Source: Thalassospira profundimaris
GTDB taxonomy: Bacteria; Pseudomonadota; Alphaproteobacteria; Rhodospirillales; Thalassospiraceae
Direction of reading: 5' to 3'
Assembly (NCBI RefSeq): GCF_003326755.1
Contig: NZ_JPWH01000012.1
Span: 62,001 to 126,000 of the forward strand
DNA: 64,000 nucleotides
The notes beneath the pieces were generated by a model. The model saw nothing but the letters and a program-made list of their open reading frames with translations, did no database searches and was not told the origin of the DNA. This document shows, in pieces, positions 9,397 to 17,552 of this stretch. Both the position numbers and the translations under genes were made by a program. Each line of letters begins with the position of its first letter. Positions within the stretch are counted from its first letter, which is position 1.

Positions 9397-11306
9397 TTTT
9401 CCTCAATGTAATACTGTGACGGGTTCGTCGGTGCCGGTGTTGCAAAACTCCAGGCAGCAGGCATTACTTTGGGTACGTTTTTAAAATTATTCGCAACAAT
9501 TCCTTTGCGATTTGGCGGCAGCGCAACACCGATAACATAAAACTGATCTGCGCTGATGTCGAGTATCGCCCGCATCAGGTTTTTCTGCTGTTCCGTATCT
9601 GCGGTTGATTTCAGCCGATCATAAAGCGACATCTGTTTTTGCACAATTGGTGGCGGCAAAGCTGCGTCTTTTCCGTCATGATTACCATACCATGCCGCCC
9701 ATGCCGGTGCGAACCAGGAATCCTTTGAAATCGGCAGATAATTCACCGGAAACAGCATCGCATCAAGCCCGCCATCTCCGCCCCAGGCGGTGGCATCAAA
9801 ATTGTTGTTTTTGCGCAGTTGATAAAAATCGTCGCGGGGCATGTCGCGTGCCTTTGCATCAATGCCTAGATCGCGCCAATAAGCAACCACAGCTTGCAAT
9901 ATGTCATAGCGTGTCGATCCGACGGTATCGATGTTGAATGTGACCCTTTGCCCCTCGGATGTGAGCAGGAACCCCTGTTTGTCGCGGTTGACAAGCCCCG
10001 CCCGGGCAAAATATTCCAGCGCAAGGTCGGGGTCATAGGTAATATATTGTCGTGCCAGCACCGCATGAAAAAGCGGGCTTTCAGGGCGTGGTGCAGCCTG
10101 GTGGGGGATGGCCTGGGGCATAAACTGATCGATAATGGCATCCCGGTCAAAGGCATGGGAAAGACCGATGCGGAAGTTCTTATCCTGGAACAGTGGCCGT
10201 AACATCGTATTGCGATGATTAAGGTTCAGCGACAGGGTCAGTTTGTTCATGTCGCTTTCAATCAGGGTGAAGGATGACATATCTTTGCGAACAGCCAGAA
10301 TTTCATCGGTGCTATTGCTGATATGGCGCTCCTGCATGTTGATTTTTCCTTCCATCGCCAGTTTGACAGCGTCAGATTTGCTGTTGACCAGTTTGAAAGA
10401 AACCCTGTCGATATAGGGGAGCTGGCGTCCGGCGGGATCAATTTTCCAGTAATAGGGATTACGCACCGCGACCAGCGGATCCTGCTTGCCATATGTGCCG
10501 GTCAGCATCCAGGCATTCAGCGTCGGGAGATCGGGATTCGTCCAGCGGGACGGGTCGTCAATACTGCCGGGATGACCAAATACGGCGAAAAAACGGTCCT
10601 GCCAGTTGTTATATCCAAGCCTGGACGCTTCCGAGGCGGCAGTGGGGTTATAGTGAGGAAGGTATTCTTTTAGATAGTGTGCCGGATAGGAGACAGGTTC
10701 CACACCTTCCGGTTGTGCAAGGAAAGTCGGAAACAGGCCATATGGCGCGGCAAAATGAAACTTGATCGTATAGTCATCAATTTTTTCCACTTTAACCGGC
10801 TGCCCGTTGCAGATAAGCCAGTCTGGGATCGTAGGGGTCAACTGCGGATTTAGCAGAATATCCTGATACCAGAACAGAATATCGTCGGCGTTAAACGGGC
10901 TGCCGTCCGACCAGCGCATGCCGGGGCGTAACCGGAACGTGAAATCGGTCGCCGTGCTGTTTGTTTCATAGGAAAGCGCAACATTTGGCGTGATACCGGT
11001 CCATTGTGGTGTCCAGCGCAGCAGAGGTTCATACCCGATTGTGCGGATCAAAAGGGCATAGTCGCGTTCCGGCAATTGGGCCATATGCCATGTGCCACCA
11101 TATTTGCCGAGGCTGTCCGCCGGAGAGACAATCATCGGGATGCGGGGCAGGCGGCTTTCAACCGGGGGAAGTTGATGATTTTTGACCTGGATGTCAAACT
11201 CGGGAGCCTGTCCAAATTTGGCGGCATAGCTGCTTGTCGCGCCAACACCAAATACGAGTGCCAGTGCCATAATGATGATGCAGGTCTGGAACATTATCCG
11301 AGGCAC
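9393..11306 (-). CDS. Periplasmic solute-binding protein, family 5 (peptide/nickel/opine type)
   Basis: About 637 residues with a Sec signal peptide (hydrophobic core TCIIIMALALVFGVGA, cleavage near SYAA). The body has the SBP_bac_5 pattern: PLLRWTPQWTGITPNVALSY, then FRLRPGMRWSDGSPFNADDI, and later RIGLSHAFDRDAIIDQ. The longest frame starts at a GTG at 11318; I prefer the GTG at 11306 because GGAG lies 6 bases upstream, giving a signal peptide of ordinary length. No permease or ATPase gene is adjacent. Its stop overlaps the start of a membrane sensor kinase, which suggests that it works as a ligand-binding co-sensor instead of an importer subunit. Substrate unknown; oligopeptides or similar are typical of the family. 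Confidence 0.88.
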   Translation of the reverse strand: MPRIMFQTCIIIMALALVFGVGATSSYAAKFGQAPEFDIQVKNHQLPPVESRLPRIPMIVSPADSLGKYGGTWHMAQLPERDYALLIRTIGYEPLLRWTPQWTGITPNVALSYETNSTATDFTFRLRPGMRWSDGSPFNADDILFWYQDILLNPQLTPTIPDWLICNGQPVKVEKIDDYTIKFHFAAPYGLFPTFLAQPEGVEPVSYPAHYLKEYLPHYNPTAASEASRLGYNNWQDRFFAVFGHPGSIDDPSRWTNPDLPTLNAWMLTGTYGKQDPLVAVRNPYYWKIDPAGRQLPYIDRVSFKLVNSKSDAVKLAMEGKINMQERHISNSTDEILAVRKDMSSFTLIESDMNKLTLSLNLNHRNTMLRPLFQDKNFRIGLSHAFDRDAIIDQFMPQAIPHQAAPRPESPLFHAVLARQYITYDPDLALEYFARAGLVNRDKQGFLLTSEGQRVTFNIDTVGSTRYDILQAVVAYWRDLGIDAKARDMPRDDFYQLRKNNNFDATAWGGDGGLDAMLFPVNYLPISKDSWFAPAWAAWYGNHDGKDAALPPPIVQKQMSLYDRLKSTADTEQQKNLMRAILDISADQFYVIGVALPPNRKGIVANNFKNVPKVMPAAWSFATPAPTNPSQYYIEEK

Positions 11307-11531
11307 ATATGGCTCCACTAATTTATTCTTTTGTATCGAAAAGGCTGATAGGTATCGTATCCGCTATCCATAGGTGGTGAATACAAAAAAAGTGCCCCGG
11401 GGTAAAGTTTTGATGTTACGCAACCGGGTAGGGTCGTGAAAAAGTCAGTGGAATGTTCTTGTAGGAAAGTGTGTCTGGAGATGACACGATCCGGGTGTTT
11501 ACTAGGCTGCACCATTTAAGGGTGAATTGAG

Positions 11532-12776
11532 ATGATCGATTGCAACGACATGATTAATAAGCAGTTTTGTGCTTTTAATCAAAGTTATATTTCAGAACAA
11601 AAAAAATATGCAGCCCGGCTGTCGCCACTGGAAAAAAAGCTCTCCGATCTTCAGGCGCGGGGCAACAGCATGGCGGCATCAGACCAAAGGATGATAGAGT
11701 GTAAATGGCTGTTGCAGTACACGGCAGAATGGAAGCGGCTGGAAACCGCCATTGAGGAACTTTCCGAGTCGCTTAAAAATACCGATCAGAGCTGGGCGGA
11801 GGCGCAGTCTTCTGTCGATGGATCATGGGGGCCCTGTTACACGGAATGGTTTTTGAAGGTCGATGCCATGATCGATGCGGTCAATGAAATGGCCGACGAA
11901 GATGTAGCACCTGAATATCCGTTTGATTTTATGGCCCCTATTGCCACCATCGACGGCCTGCTAAACTGGCTGAATGATCAACGCACCTCGAAGATTTATG
12001 CCGATGGCCTGGATCGGCGCGATGCGTTGGGGGCCGTCACGGCGGCCCTGTCCGAGATGTGCTTTAAAAGTGAAATTCGTGATTATTTTCGCCAGTACGT
12101 AAAGGGCTTTGATCTGAGCGATGCCTATATCGCCGCTTACAAGGCCTGGCTTGATGACTGGCAGGATCGTGAAACAGGCTATTGGGGGGCCTGGTTTGAA
12201 CAGGCCGACGGGCCACTGGTCAAAAGCACCGATCTTAGCCTGACCTTCCACAATATTTCCTATCAGCATGGCAAGGTTGCATTCTGGCCGCAGATTTTTG
12301 CCACGACCCTGGCCCTGCGCGATGGTACATATCCTTATGGCTGGAAGCATAACGGCGATTTCAACAATCATAATAACTATGATGTTGCCAAAATTTTTGC
12401 CCAGGGATGGTCCAGTGTTGATGCGAGCGCCCACCAGCAGGCCCGTACCGATATTGGCGAGCTTCTGGACTGGTGCCTGAATGTTTCGATGACGGCCGAT
12501 GGTGGCTTTATCGATGATACCAGTTTTTATAACTCGGTCGGGGCGGCCTATTATTACGGCGTGTCGTTTCTTGACGAGATTGGCTATTTTGATCCGGCCA
12601 AATGTTTCTGGACCGATGAAACCTTCCCCGAGGGCCCGTCGCTGTGCTGCAAGATCCAGAAAAACATGAAAGCGCATCACCTAGACGATGACGAGGCCGA
12701 TGCGGCAATGGAAAAACTGGTTGCCGCCTGTGGGGATTGTGTGTCGGGCAAAAAACGTCGCCACACCGTGCATTAA
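11532..12776 (+). CDS. Conserved-looking 414-aa protein of unknown function, possibly alpha/alpha-toroid
   Basis: Not recognised. No signal peptide or membrane segment, so probably cytoplasmic. Residues 1-100 are charged helices, likely coiled coil (LSPLEKKLSDLQARGNS, RLETAIEELSESLKN). Residues from about 200 are rich in Trp, Tyr, His and Asn with blocks such as ETGYWGAWF, FHNISYQHG, YPYGWKHNGDFNNHNNYD and DGGFIDDTSFYNSVGAAYYYG; such repeated Trp/Gly/Asp-rich hairpins are common in (alpha/alpha)6 toroid enzymes (glycosidases, terpene cyclases), an inference from texture only. The Cys residues near the end (SLCCK, AACGDC) could bind metal. It is divergent from the binding protein/kinase pair across a 225-bp region and may be its target. 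Start ATG at 11532 follows GGGTGAATTGAG. Confidence 0.75.
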   Translation: MIDCNDMINKQFCAFNQSYISEQKKYAARLSPLEKKLSDLQARGNSMAASDQRMIECKWLLQYTAEWKRLETAIEELSESLKNTDQSWAEAQSSVDGSWGPCYTEWFLKVDAMIDAVNEMADEDVAPEYPFDFMAPIATIDGLLNWLNDQRTSKIYADGLDRRDALGAVTAALSEMCFKSEIRDYFRQYVKGFDLSDAYIAAYKAWLDDWQDRETGYWGAWFEQADGPLVKSTDLSLTFHNISYQHGKVAFWPQIFATTLALRDGTYPYGWKHNGDFNNHNNYDVAKIFAQGWSSVDASAHQQARTDIGELLDWCLNVSMTADGGFIDDTSFYNSVGAAYYYGVSFLDEIGYFDPAKCFWTDETFPEGPSLCCKIQKNMKAHHLDDDEADAAMEKLVAACGDCVSGKKRRHTVH

Positions 12777-12928
12777 GGGATTTGTCGGCCTGTTGTTACG
12801 TCTGTGCGCAAGGCGTGGTGCCCGGGCGTAATGACGGCTGGCTCTCTGTCGGGGGAAGCGGTTTCGCCGTGCGATGACTGTGCGATAATTCACTTGTTTC
12901 GTCCGGGGATCGGCGCAACACTCGTTTC

Positions 12929-13222
12929 ATGAACCGCGATGATGACGACAGGCCGGTCATGCCGCTGGCTACCAAACCCGCACCGCCCCTGCCGCGCGAA
13001 TTGCCAGGGTGTCGGCCGGTTTTATCGCCCGTTGCGAGACAGGGTCAGCCGGGGGTGCCGTCCGGTTCCGTGCCGGATGGTGACACGGCCGTGACAGTTG
13101 CCCTGGATGGCATTGAAGGCAGGATAGCGCAAAATCTGGTGAAACGTGCCAATGACCTGGTCGATGCCGACCCTGACCGTGTTGTTGCGGTATTACGGCG
13201 CTGGCTGAACGAACAATCCTGA
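12929..13222 (+). CDS. Small protein (97 aa) with FliF C-terminal-tail-like end
   Basis: Residues 1-60 are Pro/Arg-rich and probably disordered. The last 30 residues form an amphipathic helix pair, RANDLVDADPDRVVAVLRRWLNEQ, that closely follows the pattern of the extreme C-terminus of the flagellar MS-ring protein FliF (V-x-x-hPxxAvxixRxWLxx), the segment that binds the FliG N-domain. No FliF body, membrane helix or other flagellar gene is present. The start ATG has only a weak Shine-Dalgarno site. It could be a free FliG-binding peptide protein or an unrelated regulator; the similarity is by eye. Confidence 0.55.
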   Translation: MNRDDDDRPVMPLATKPAPPLPRELPGCRPVLSPVARQGQPGVPSGSVPDGDTAVTVALDGIEGRIAQNLVKRANDLVDADPDRVVAVLRRWLNEQS

Positions 13223-13359
13223 TTTCACTGTATTTGGGCCGCTTTTTGCCCGGCTGTGCGCCCCTTTCGGTGTGGGCTGCATTGTTATATCCGGGATCAT
13301 TCCCATCTTTATGTTTTTGATCGTGATGTTGCACTGGGTCGACAGGTGGTGTGTGACCA

Positions 13360-13419
13360 GGGGTGTCTCGGGTGGGAGCATCACTGGCGGGGGCATCACT
13401 AGCAGGGGTGTCACGGGCA
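13360..13419. repeat. Four imperfect 15-bp tandem repeats
   Basis: Units at 13360, 13375, 13390 and 13405 (for example GGAGCATCACTGGCG and GGGGCATCACTAGCA). They lie in the 270-bp gap between the 97-aa gene and the HEGQH gene. Read on the minus strand the repeat would encode (A/T)(S/R)D(A/T)P four times inside a frame that lacks a ribosome site; I do not call that frame a gene. Confidence 0.7.
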
Positions 13420-13492
13420 GGTTGGGGATAAGCCGGTTTTAAGGCTTTCCGGTTCTTATCTGCCATGAAGGGTTTTTAACCGGGGGAGTGCA

Positions 13493-14203
13493 TTGTTTTA
13501 TCGATTGTTGTGCGGTTTTGCCCTGTTGATAATGGTGATGATGCAGGGCGTGGTAGGGAAGGTGGCTCATGCGGCGACCTGCCCGGCCGTAACAGCGCCC
13601 AAAATCGCGTTTGATTTTGAGCCAAAGTCCCCGCAACTGGACCGTCATCGTTCGGTGCGCTGGTTAAATAACCAGCATGCCCATAATGCCAACTGGTTTG
13701 TGACCGGGTTGACGAGCTATGCCATGCAGGCACGATTTGAAATGCGGATCGAACCGGTTGCCCTGGGCGATGGCCGTTATTGCCTGCAACCCGCCCTGAT
13801 TCACCCGACCGTGAGTGTGACCGAACATCTGGTTTATATTGCCAGCGAGTTGGAAAAAGGCAGTTGTGAATATGATGTGGTCTATGCCCATGAGGGCCAG
13901 CACGTTGCGATTAACCAGCATATGGAACTGGATATTCGCAAGGCGCTGCCGGATTTTTTAGATCAGGTGACAGATGATTTTGCCCGGATGCCCCCCATGT
14001 CGGCCCGGGTTGCCCCCTCGCGTATTCGCAGCCTTTTGTCGAAATATGGACTTGAATTCAAGGCATTACTGGCAAAAATCGATGCCAGGCGCCAGCGTGA
14101 CCATGCCAAAATTGATACGGCAAAGGAATATGCCCGGCTGTCCCATGCCTGCGGTCCCAATTCGGCGTTTCAGACGACATTGCCCGCCGCGATGCGCCGT
14201 TAG
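13493..14203 (+). CDS. Secreted protein with HEGQH zinc-peptidase-like motif (DUF922-like)
   Basis: 236 residues. The start is a TTG at 13493 with GGGGGAG 4 bases upstream. A signal peptide (residues 1-28, cleavage after KVAHA) sends it to the periplasm. The central block EYDVVYAHEGQHVAINQHME carries an HExxH metal site (HEGQH), and the surrounding order of blocks resembles DUF922 and related predicted Zn-dependent proteases. The last 60 residues are helical and basic (LLAKIDARRQRDHAKIDTAKEY). Cys residues near the ends (TCPAV, HACGP) could form a disulfide. Protease activity is inferred from the motif; the substrate is unknown. It is convergent with the FNR-like gene. Confidence 0.72.
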   Translation: MFYRLLCGFALLIMVMMQGVVGKVAHAATCPAVTAPKIAFDFEPKSPQLDRHRSVRWLNNQHAHNANWFVTGLTSYAMQARFEMRIEPVALGDGRYCLQPALIHPTVSVTEHLVYIASELEKGSCEYDVVYAHEGQHVAINQHMELDIRKALPDFLDQVTDDFARMPPMSARVAPSRIRSLLSKYGLEFKALLAKIDARRQRDHAKIDTAKEYARLSHACGPNSAFQTTLPAAMRR

Positions 14204-14234
14204 GTCCCGGCATATATATTTGGGCGGCTAAAAA

Positions 14235-14960
14235 TTATGCTGCCCAGTCCTCAACCCCGGCAAGGTCGCGCATACTGTCGATATTGACCGAAAATTCCCG
14301 GCGGGAATGTGTGGTTAACAAACCCTGACGGCGAAAATCGGCAATTACGCGGCTGGCGGTTTCTGTCGTAATGCCCAGCATGGCACCAATATCCTCGCGC
14401 CCGGGCAAATGGCAGGTGCTGGGGTCGCCATTGACATCCTCGGCCAGAAACAGACACAGGCGTGCGACACGTTCCCGCGCCGAGCCGGTACACATCCGTG
14501 TTAGCCATTGATCGGAATCCATAACGGTCTGATGCCATCGTGCCAGAACCTGTTTGTGCAGGCGTGGACTTTCGCGATCAAGCTTTTCAACAACCGACAC
14601 CGGGATGCGGCATAAAATACTGTCCTGCAGGGCTTCGGCATTTTGCGCAAACCTGCCCGCCACCAGTGCTTCCAGGCCAAGCGTACCGCCGGGCCGCACA
14701 AGACGGACCACCCGCTGGGAACCATCGACAAGATAATGGGTAATTTTGATCAGGCCGGATCGCAGGGTAAACAGGCAGTCAGCCCGGTCATCCGCATGAT
14801 AAAGAACATTGCCGCTGGCAACCCGCACTTCATCAACCGGCTGGTGAACCAGTTTGAAATCCTCGTCGGTCAGGTCGGTAAACAGGGCGAGCTGGCGTAC
14901 ACCACAGCTTTTGCAACGCAGCATGTCGGGTTTGGGTTTGGGAAAACCGGTCTGGGACAC
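14235..14960 (-). CDS. Crp/Fnr-family transcriptional regulator
   Basis: 241 residues: N-terminal cysteine motif, cyclic-nucleotide-binding-like barrel, dimer helix and C-terminal winged helix. The recognition helix TTETASRVIADF keeps the E-x-x-S-R pattern of FNR, so a TTGAT-N4-ATCAA type site is expected. Cysteines C16 and C19 (CKSC) and the one in DSILCRIP match three of the four FeS ligands of E. coli FNR, but the position of the third N-terminal ligand is an Ala (RQLALF). Oxygen sensing by a 4Fe-4S cluster is therefore not assured. GTG start at 14960, AAGGGG 6-7 bases upstream. It is transcribed alone; downstream is the convergent HEGQH gene. Confidence 0.9.
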   Translation of the reverse strand: MSQTGFPKPKPDMLRCKSCGVRQLALFTDLTDEDFKLVHQPVDEVRVASGNVLYHADDRADCLFTLRSGLIKITHYLVDGSQRVVRLVRPGGTLGLEALVAGRFAQNAEALQDSILCRIPVSVVEKLDRESPRLHKQVLARWHQTVMDSDQWLTRMCTGSARERVARLCLFLAEDVNGDPSTCHLPGREDIGAMLGITTETASRVIADFRRQGLLTTHSRREFSVNIDSMRDLAGVEDWAA

Positions 14961-15112
14961 GAATACCCCCCTTTCGGGCCTGGATCAGCCCTCGTCAGGT
15001 AGACTGACCACATCACTTTAACCTGCTGTACTATTTAGCATTAGTTAAATCAGATTCAATCAGCCGTTTTAAAAAACAGTTCGGGAAACGCCGGATCAAC
15101 CCTGTATCGGGC

Positions 15113-15823
15113 TCATCCGCTGGCGTTATCAAGGGTGACAAGCCCTTTTTCAATAGCGTATCGGACAAGACCGGCGGAGCTGTCGATGTCGAGTTTGCGT
15201 TTGATGTTGCGGCGATGGGTTTCAACCGTGCGCACACTGATGTCAAGTTCGCGGGCGACATGTTTGTTGCTGGCACCGCGCGCCAGCAGGCGCAGCACCG
15301 TGCGTTCGCGGGTGGTTAACGGTGTTCCATCCTCGCTGATCTCTTCGGCGATGTCGATTTTGTCAAAAGACGGGCTAAAGGCTTCGCCGCCATTGGCAAT
15401 GGTTTCGAGCGCATGAACCATATCGTTTGACGAAACATCCTTGAGGATAAAACCCAGCACGCCGGCCTGTTTTGCCGTGCGCAAATATTCCGGATTTTCG
15501 TGCATGCTGAGCATGATGACCTTGACGCTGGGCAGGGTCTCGCGAAATCTTTCGGCGGCTTCCAGCCCGTTCATGACCGGCATGGAAATATCCATCAGGA
15601 CGATATCGGGGTTTTGCTTGTGCGCTATTTCCAGTGCCTGTTGCCCGTTGGCGGCTTCACCGATCACCGAGATATGATCATAACATTCCAGTCGCGACCG
15701 AATGCCGTCCATCACAAGGGCATGGTCGTCGCAGAGCAGAATGCGGATCGGGCGTTCCGGAGAAAAAGTGATCGTGTCGTGTGCCATTTTGGGTTTCGGT
15801 CCCTGTCGGTATGGTTGGTGCAT
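15113..15823 (-). CDS. NarL/FixJ-type response regulator
   Basis: 236 residues. Receiver domain about 25-145 with acidic pocket (LLCDDH), phospho-acceptor Asp in DIVLMDISMP and Lys in FILKDV; LuxR-type helix-turn-helix from about 165 (LTTRERTVLRLLARGASNKHVA, VRTVETHRRNIKRKL). The ATG at 15823 is kept; an in-frame ATG at 15787 is the alternative and neither has a strong ribosome site. The gene follows its histidine kinase by 84 bases on the same strand, so the two form a two-component pair. Target genes are unknown. Confidence 0.92.
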   Translation of the reverse strand: MHQPYRQGPKPKMAHDTITFSPERPIRILLCDDHALVMDGIRSRLECYDHISVIGEAANGQQALEIAHKQNPDIVLMDISMPVMNGLEAAERFRETLPSVKVIMLSMHENPEYLRTAKQAGVLGFILKDVSSNDMVHALETIANGGEAFSPSFDKIDIAEEISEDGTPLTTRERTVLRLLARGASNKHVARELDISVRTVETHRRNIKRKLDIDSSAGLVRYAIEKGLVTLDNASG

Positions 15824-15907
15824 TTTCCGTTCGGAAATTACCGGGGAAGACTAAATTAGGCATAAAATCGCCAGCGGTGCAGCAGCAAAATGCCAAAAAA
15901 GTACTTC

Positions 15908-17311
15908 TTATGCCCTTAATGCGGGCGGTAAAGGTGGTGTGCCCGGGGTTACGGGAACATAGGCGGTGACGGTGGTGCCATCGTCGCGTTCGGATGTCAC
16001 GCTCAGGCCGCCACCATGAAATTCCATGCGTTCGCGCATATTGCGAAGCCCGATGCCCGCGCGCGGGTCGCGATTGCGGATGAAACTTTTGGTTTCAAAG
16101 CCAATGCCATTGTCGGCAACGGTCATCACCACGCTGCCATTATCCCGGCGAATGCGCACATTGACATGGGTGGCATCGGCATGGCGTTCAATATTGGTCA
16201 GGCTTTCCTGCAATACACGGTACAGCGTTGTTTTTTTGGCCGGGGTCAGGGCATTTTCAATCGGATCGCATTTCACCATGATCTGAATGCCCGACCTGTC
16301 CTGAAGGTCGTTGCACATGCTTTCAATTGCCGGTTTCAGGCCCAGATCATCAAGCACGGCGGGCCGCAAATCGCGCGAAATGCGGCGGACTTCCTGAATG
16401 GCGTCCTGCAGGCGTTTGGCAGCCTTTTCAATGGGAATCGCCGCATCGGATTTGTTTTGGCGCATGCGGTCGCTGGCAAGTTCGATGGAATATTTCACCG
16501 ACACCAGAATTTGGCTGATGCCATCGTGCAATTCGCGCGAAACGCGCAGGCGTTCCTCTTCCTGTACATCCACCACACGATGGGCCAGTTCCTTGAGCTT
16601 CGCATCGGCCAGTTTACGTTCGGACAGGGTCACAACCGTGCCCGAAATGCCGACCAGCAAGACCGCCAGCACCGTAATGCCGATAATGGAAATGGTGGTT
16701 TCACGAATATGGGCGGCGACCTCGGTTTCAATTTCAGTCACCTGCTGGGAAATATCATCAATATAAATTCCGGTGCCAACCACCCAGCCCCATTTATCAA
16801 GCATCAGGGAATAGCCCAGCTTTTCAGCCGGTTTTCCCGTCGAGGGTTTGTCCCAGATAAAACGCAGAAAACCACCACCGTTTTGGGCGTTTTGCAGCAA
16901 TTCCTGAATGACCAGCGTGCTGTTAATATCGCGCAGGTTCCAATAGGTTTTTCCGACATGCCAGGGTTCCGGCGGGTCGACGAGCGCGGTACCGTCACTG
17001 TCATAGATAAAGAAATAGCCGTCTTTGCCATAGGAAAGGTCGCCGATGATGGTTTTGACCCGCTCCTTTGACACGGCATCAAGCGGGCTTGCCACGGAAT
17101 AAATGTGGTTGATCGAGGCCATCGCCAATTGCATGTAGCTTTTGATTTCTTCTTTGCGCGCTTCGACAATGTTGCGTTCAAAGGTGCGGGTTTCGGCCTT
17201 GGCCAATCGTTCCGCCTGGGCAAAGACCAGCCCCGATATTGCACTTGCCGCCAGCAGCAATGGCAAAATTGACAGCAACAGAAATTTCAGGCGCAAATTC
17301 AGTTTGGGCAT
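15908..17311 (-). CDS. Sensor histidine kinase with single Cache domain (NarX/DegS-type)
   Basis: About 467 residues from the ATG at 17311; the frame runs on to a TTG at 17356 without a usable ribosome site. Signal-anchor helix about 8-30, a periplasmic sCache_2 domain (YGKDGYFFIYDSDGTALVDP, VVGTGIYIDDI), a second TM (TISIIGITVLAVLLVGISGTVV), then HisKA_3 with the phospho-His in RVSRELHDGISQ and a HATPase domain (ADNGIGFE, GIGLRNMRERMEFHGG). The cytoplasmic part is of the NarX type and matches the LuxR-type regulator next to it. sCache_2 domains often bind small organic acids; the ligand here is not known. Confidence 0.92.
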   Translation of the reverse strand: MPKLNLRLKFLLLSILPLLLAASAISGLVFAQAERLAKAETRTFERNIVEARKEEIKSYMQLAMASINHIYSVASPLDAVSKERVKTIIGDLSYGKDGYFFIYDSDGTALVDPPEPWHVGKTYWNLRDINSTLVIQELLQNAQNGGGFLRFIWDKPSTGKPAEKLGYSLMLDKWGWVVGTGIYIDDISQQVTEIETEVAAHIRETTISIIGITVLAVLLVGISGTVVTLSERKLADAKLKELAHRVVDVQEEERLRVSRELHDGISQILVSVKYSIELASDRMRQNKSDAAIPIEKAAKRLQDAIQEVRRISRDLRPAVLDDLGLKPAIESMCNDLQDRSGIQIMVKCDPIENALTPAKKTTLYRVLQESLTNIERHADATHVNVRIRRDNGSVVMTVADNGIGFETKSFIRNRDPRAGIGLRNMRERMEFHGGGLSVTSERDDGTTVTAYVPVTPGTPPLPPALRA

Positions 17312-17493
17312 GGTCGGGCGGTTTTCTACTAAAGAATAATGGAAGGGCTCCCTCAAAGCGGCGAGACAATATCATAAAAGCAGGCCATGTCTGCGTTCGA
17401 GAATGCAAAAACGTCATAAAACGGTCGTATTTTGTGGTTTATGCACCAAGGCGGTTTTCACATCGTGGAAAGCTTGTGGCATTGAAAATCGAT

Positions 17494-17510
17494 AATTGGT
17501 AATACCAATT
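17494..17510. promoter_or_regulatory. PdhR/GlcC/LldR-type operator
   Basis: AATTGGTAATACCAATT is a perfect palindrome matching AATTGGT-N3-ACCAATT, the recognition pattern of FadR-subfamily GntR regulators such as E. coli PdhR; related lactate and glycolate regulators (LldR, GlcC) use similar sites. It lies 12 bases upstream of the -35 box of the pyc promoter. The regulator gene is not in the window. Confidence 0.8.
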
Positions 17511-17522
17511 GAAATTACTGTT

Positions 17523-17552
17523 TTGACAGAGGCCGGGCAATGGGCATATATC
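17523..17552 (+). promoter_or_regulatory. Sigma-70-type promoter of pyc-glcDEF
   Basis: TTGACA (17523-17528) and, after 18 bases, TATATC (17547-17552); with 17 bases the -10 is ATATAT. It sits just downstream of the palindromic operator. Confidence 0.7.

Noticed and set aside
12969-13466. 165-residue minus-strand frame containing the repeated (A/S)DAP units
   Set aside because: No Shine-Dalgarno site before its ATG, and it runs antisense through the 97-aa gene; kept only as a repeat.
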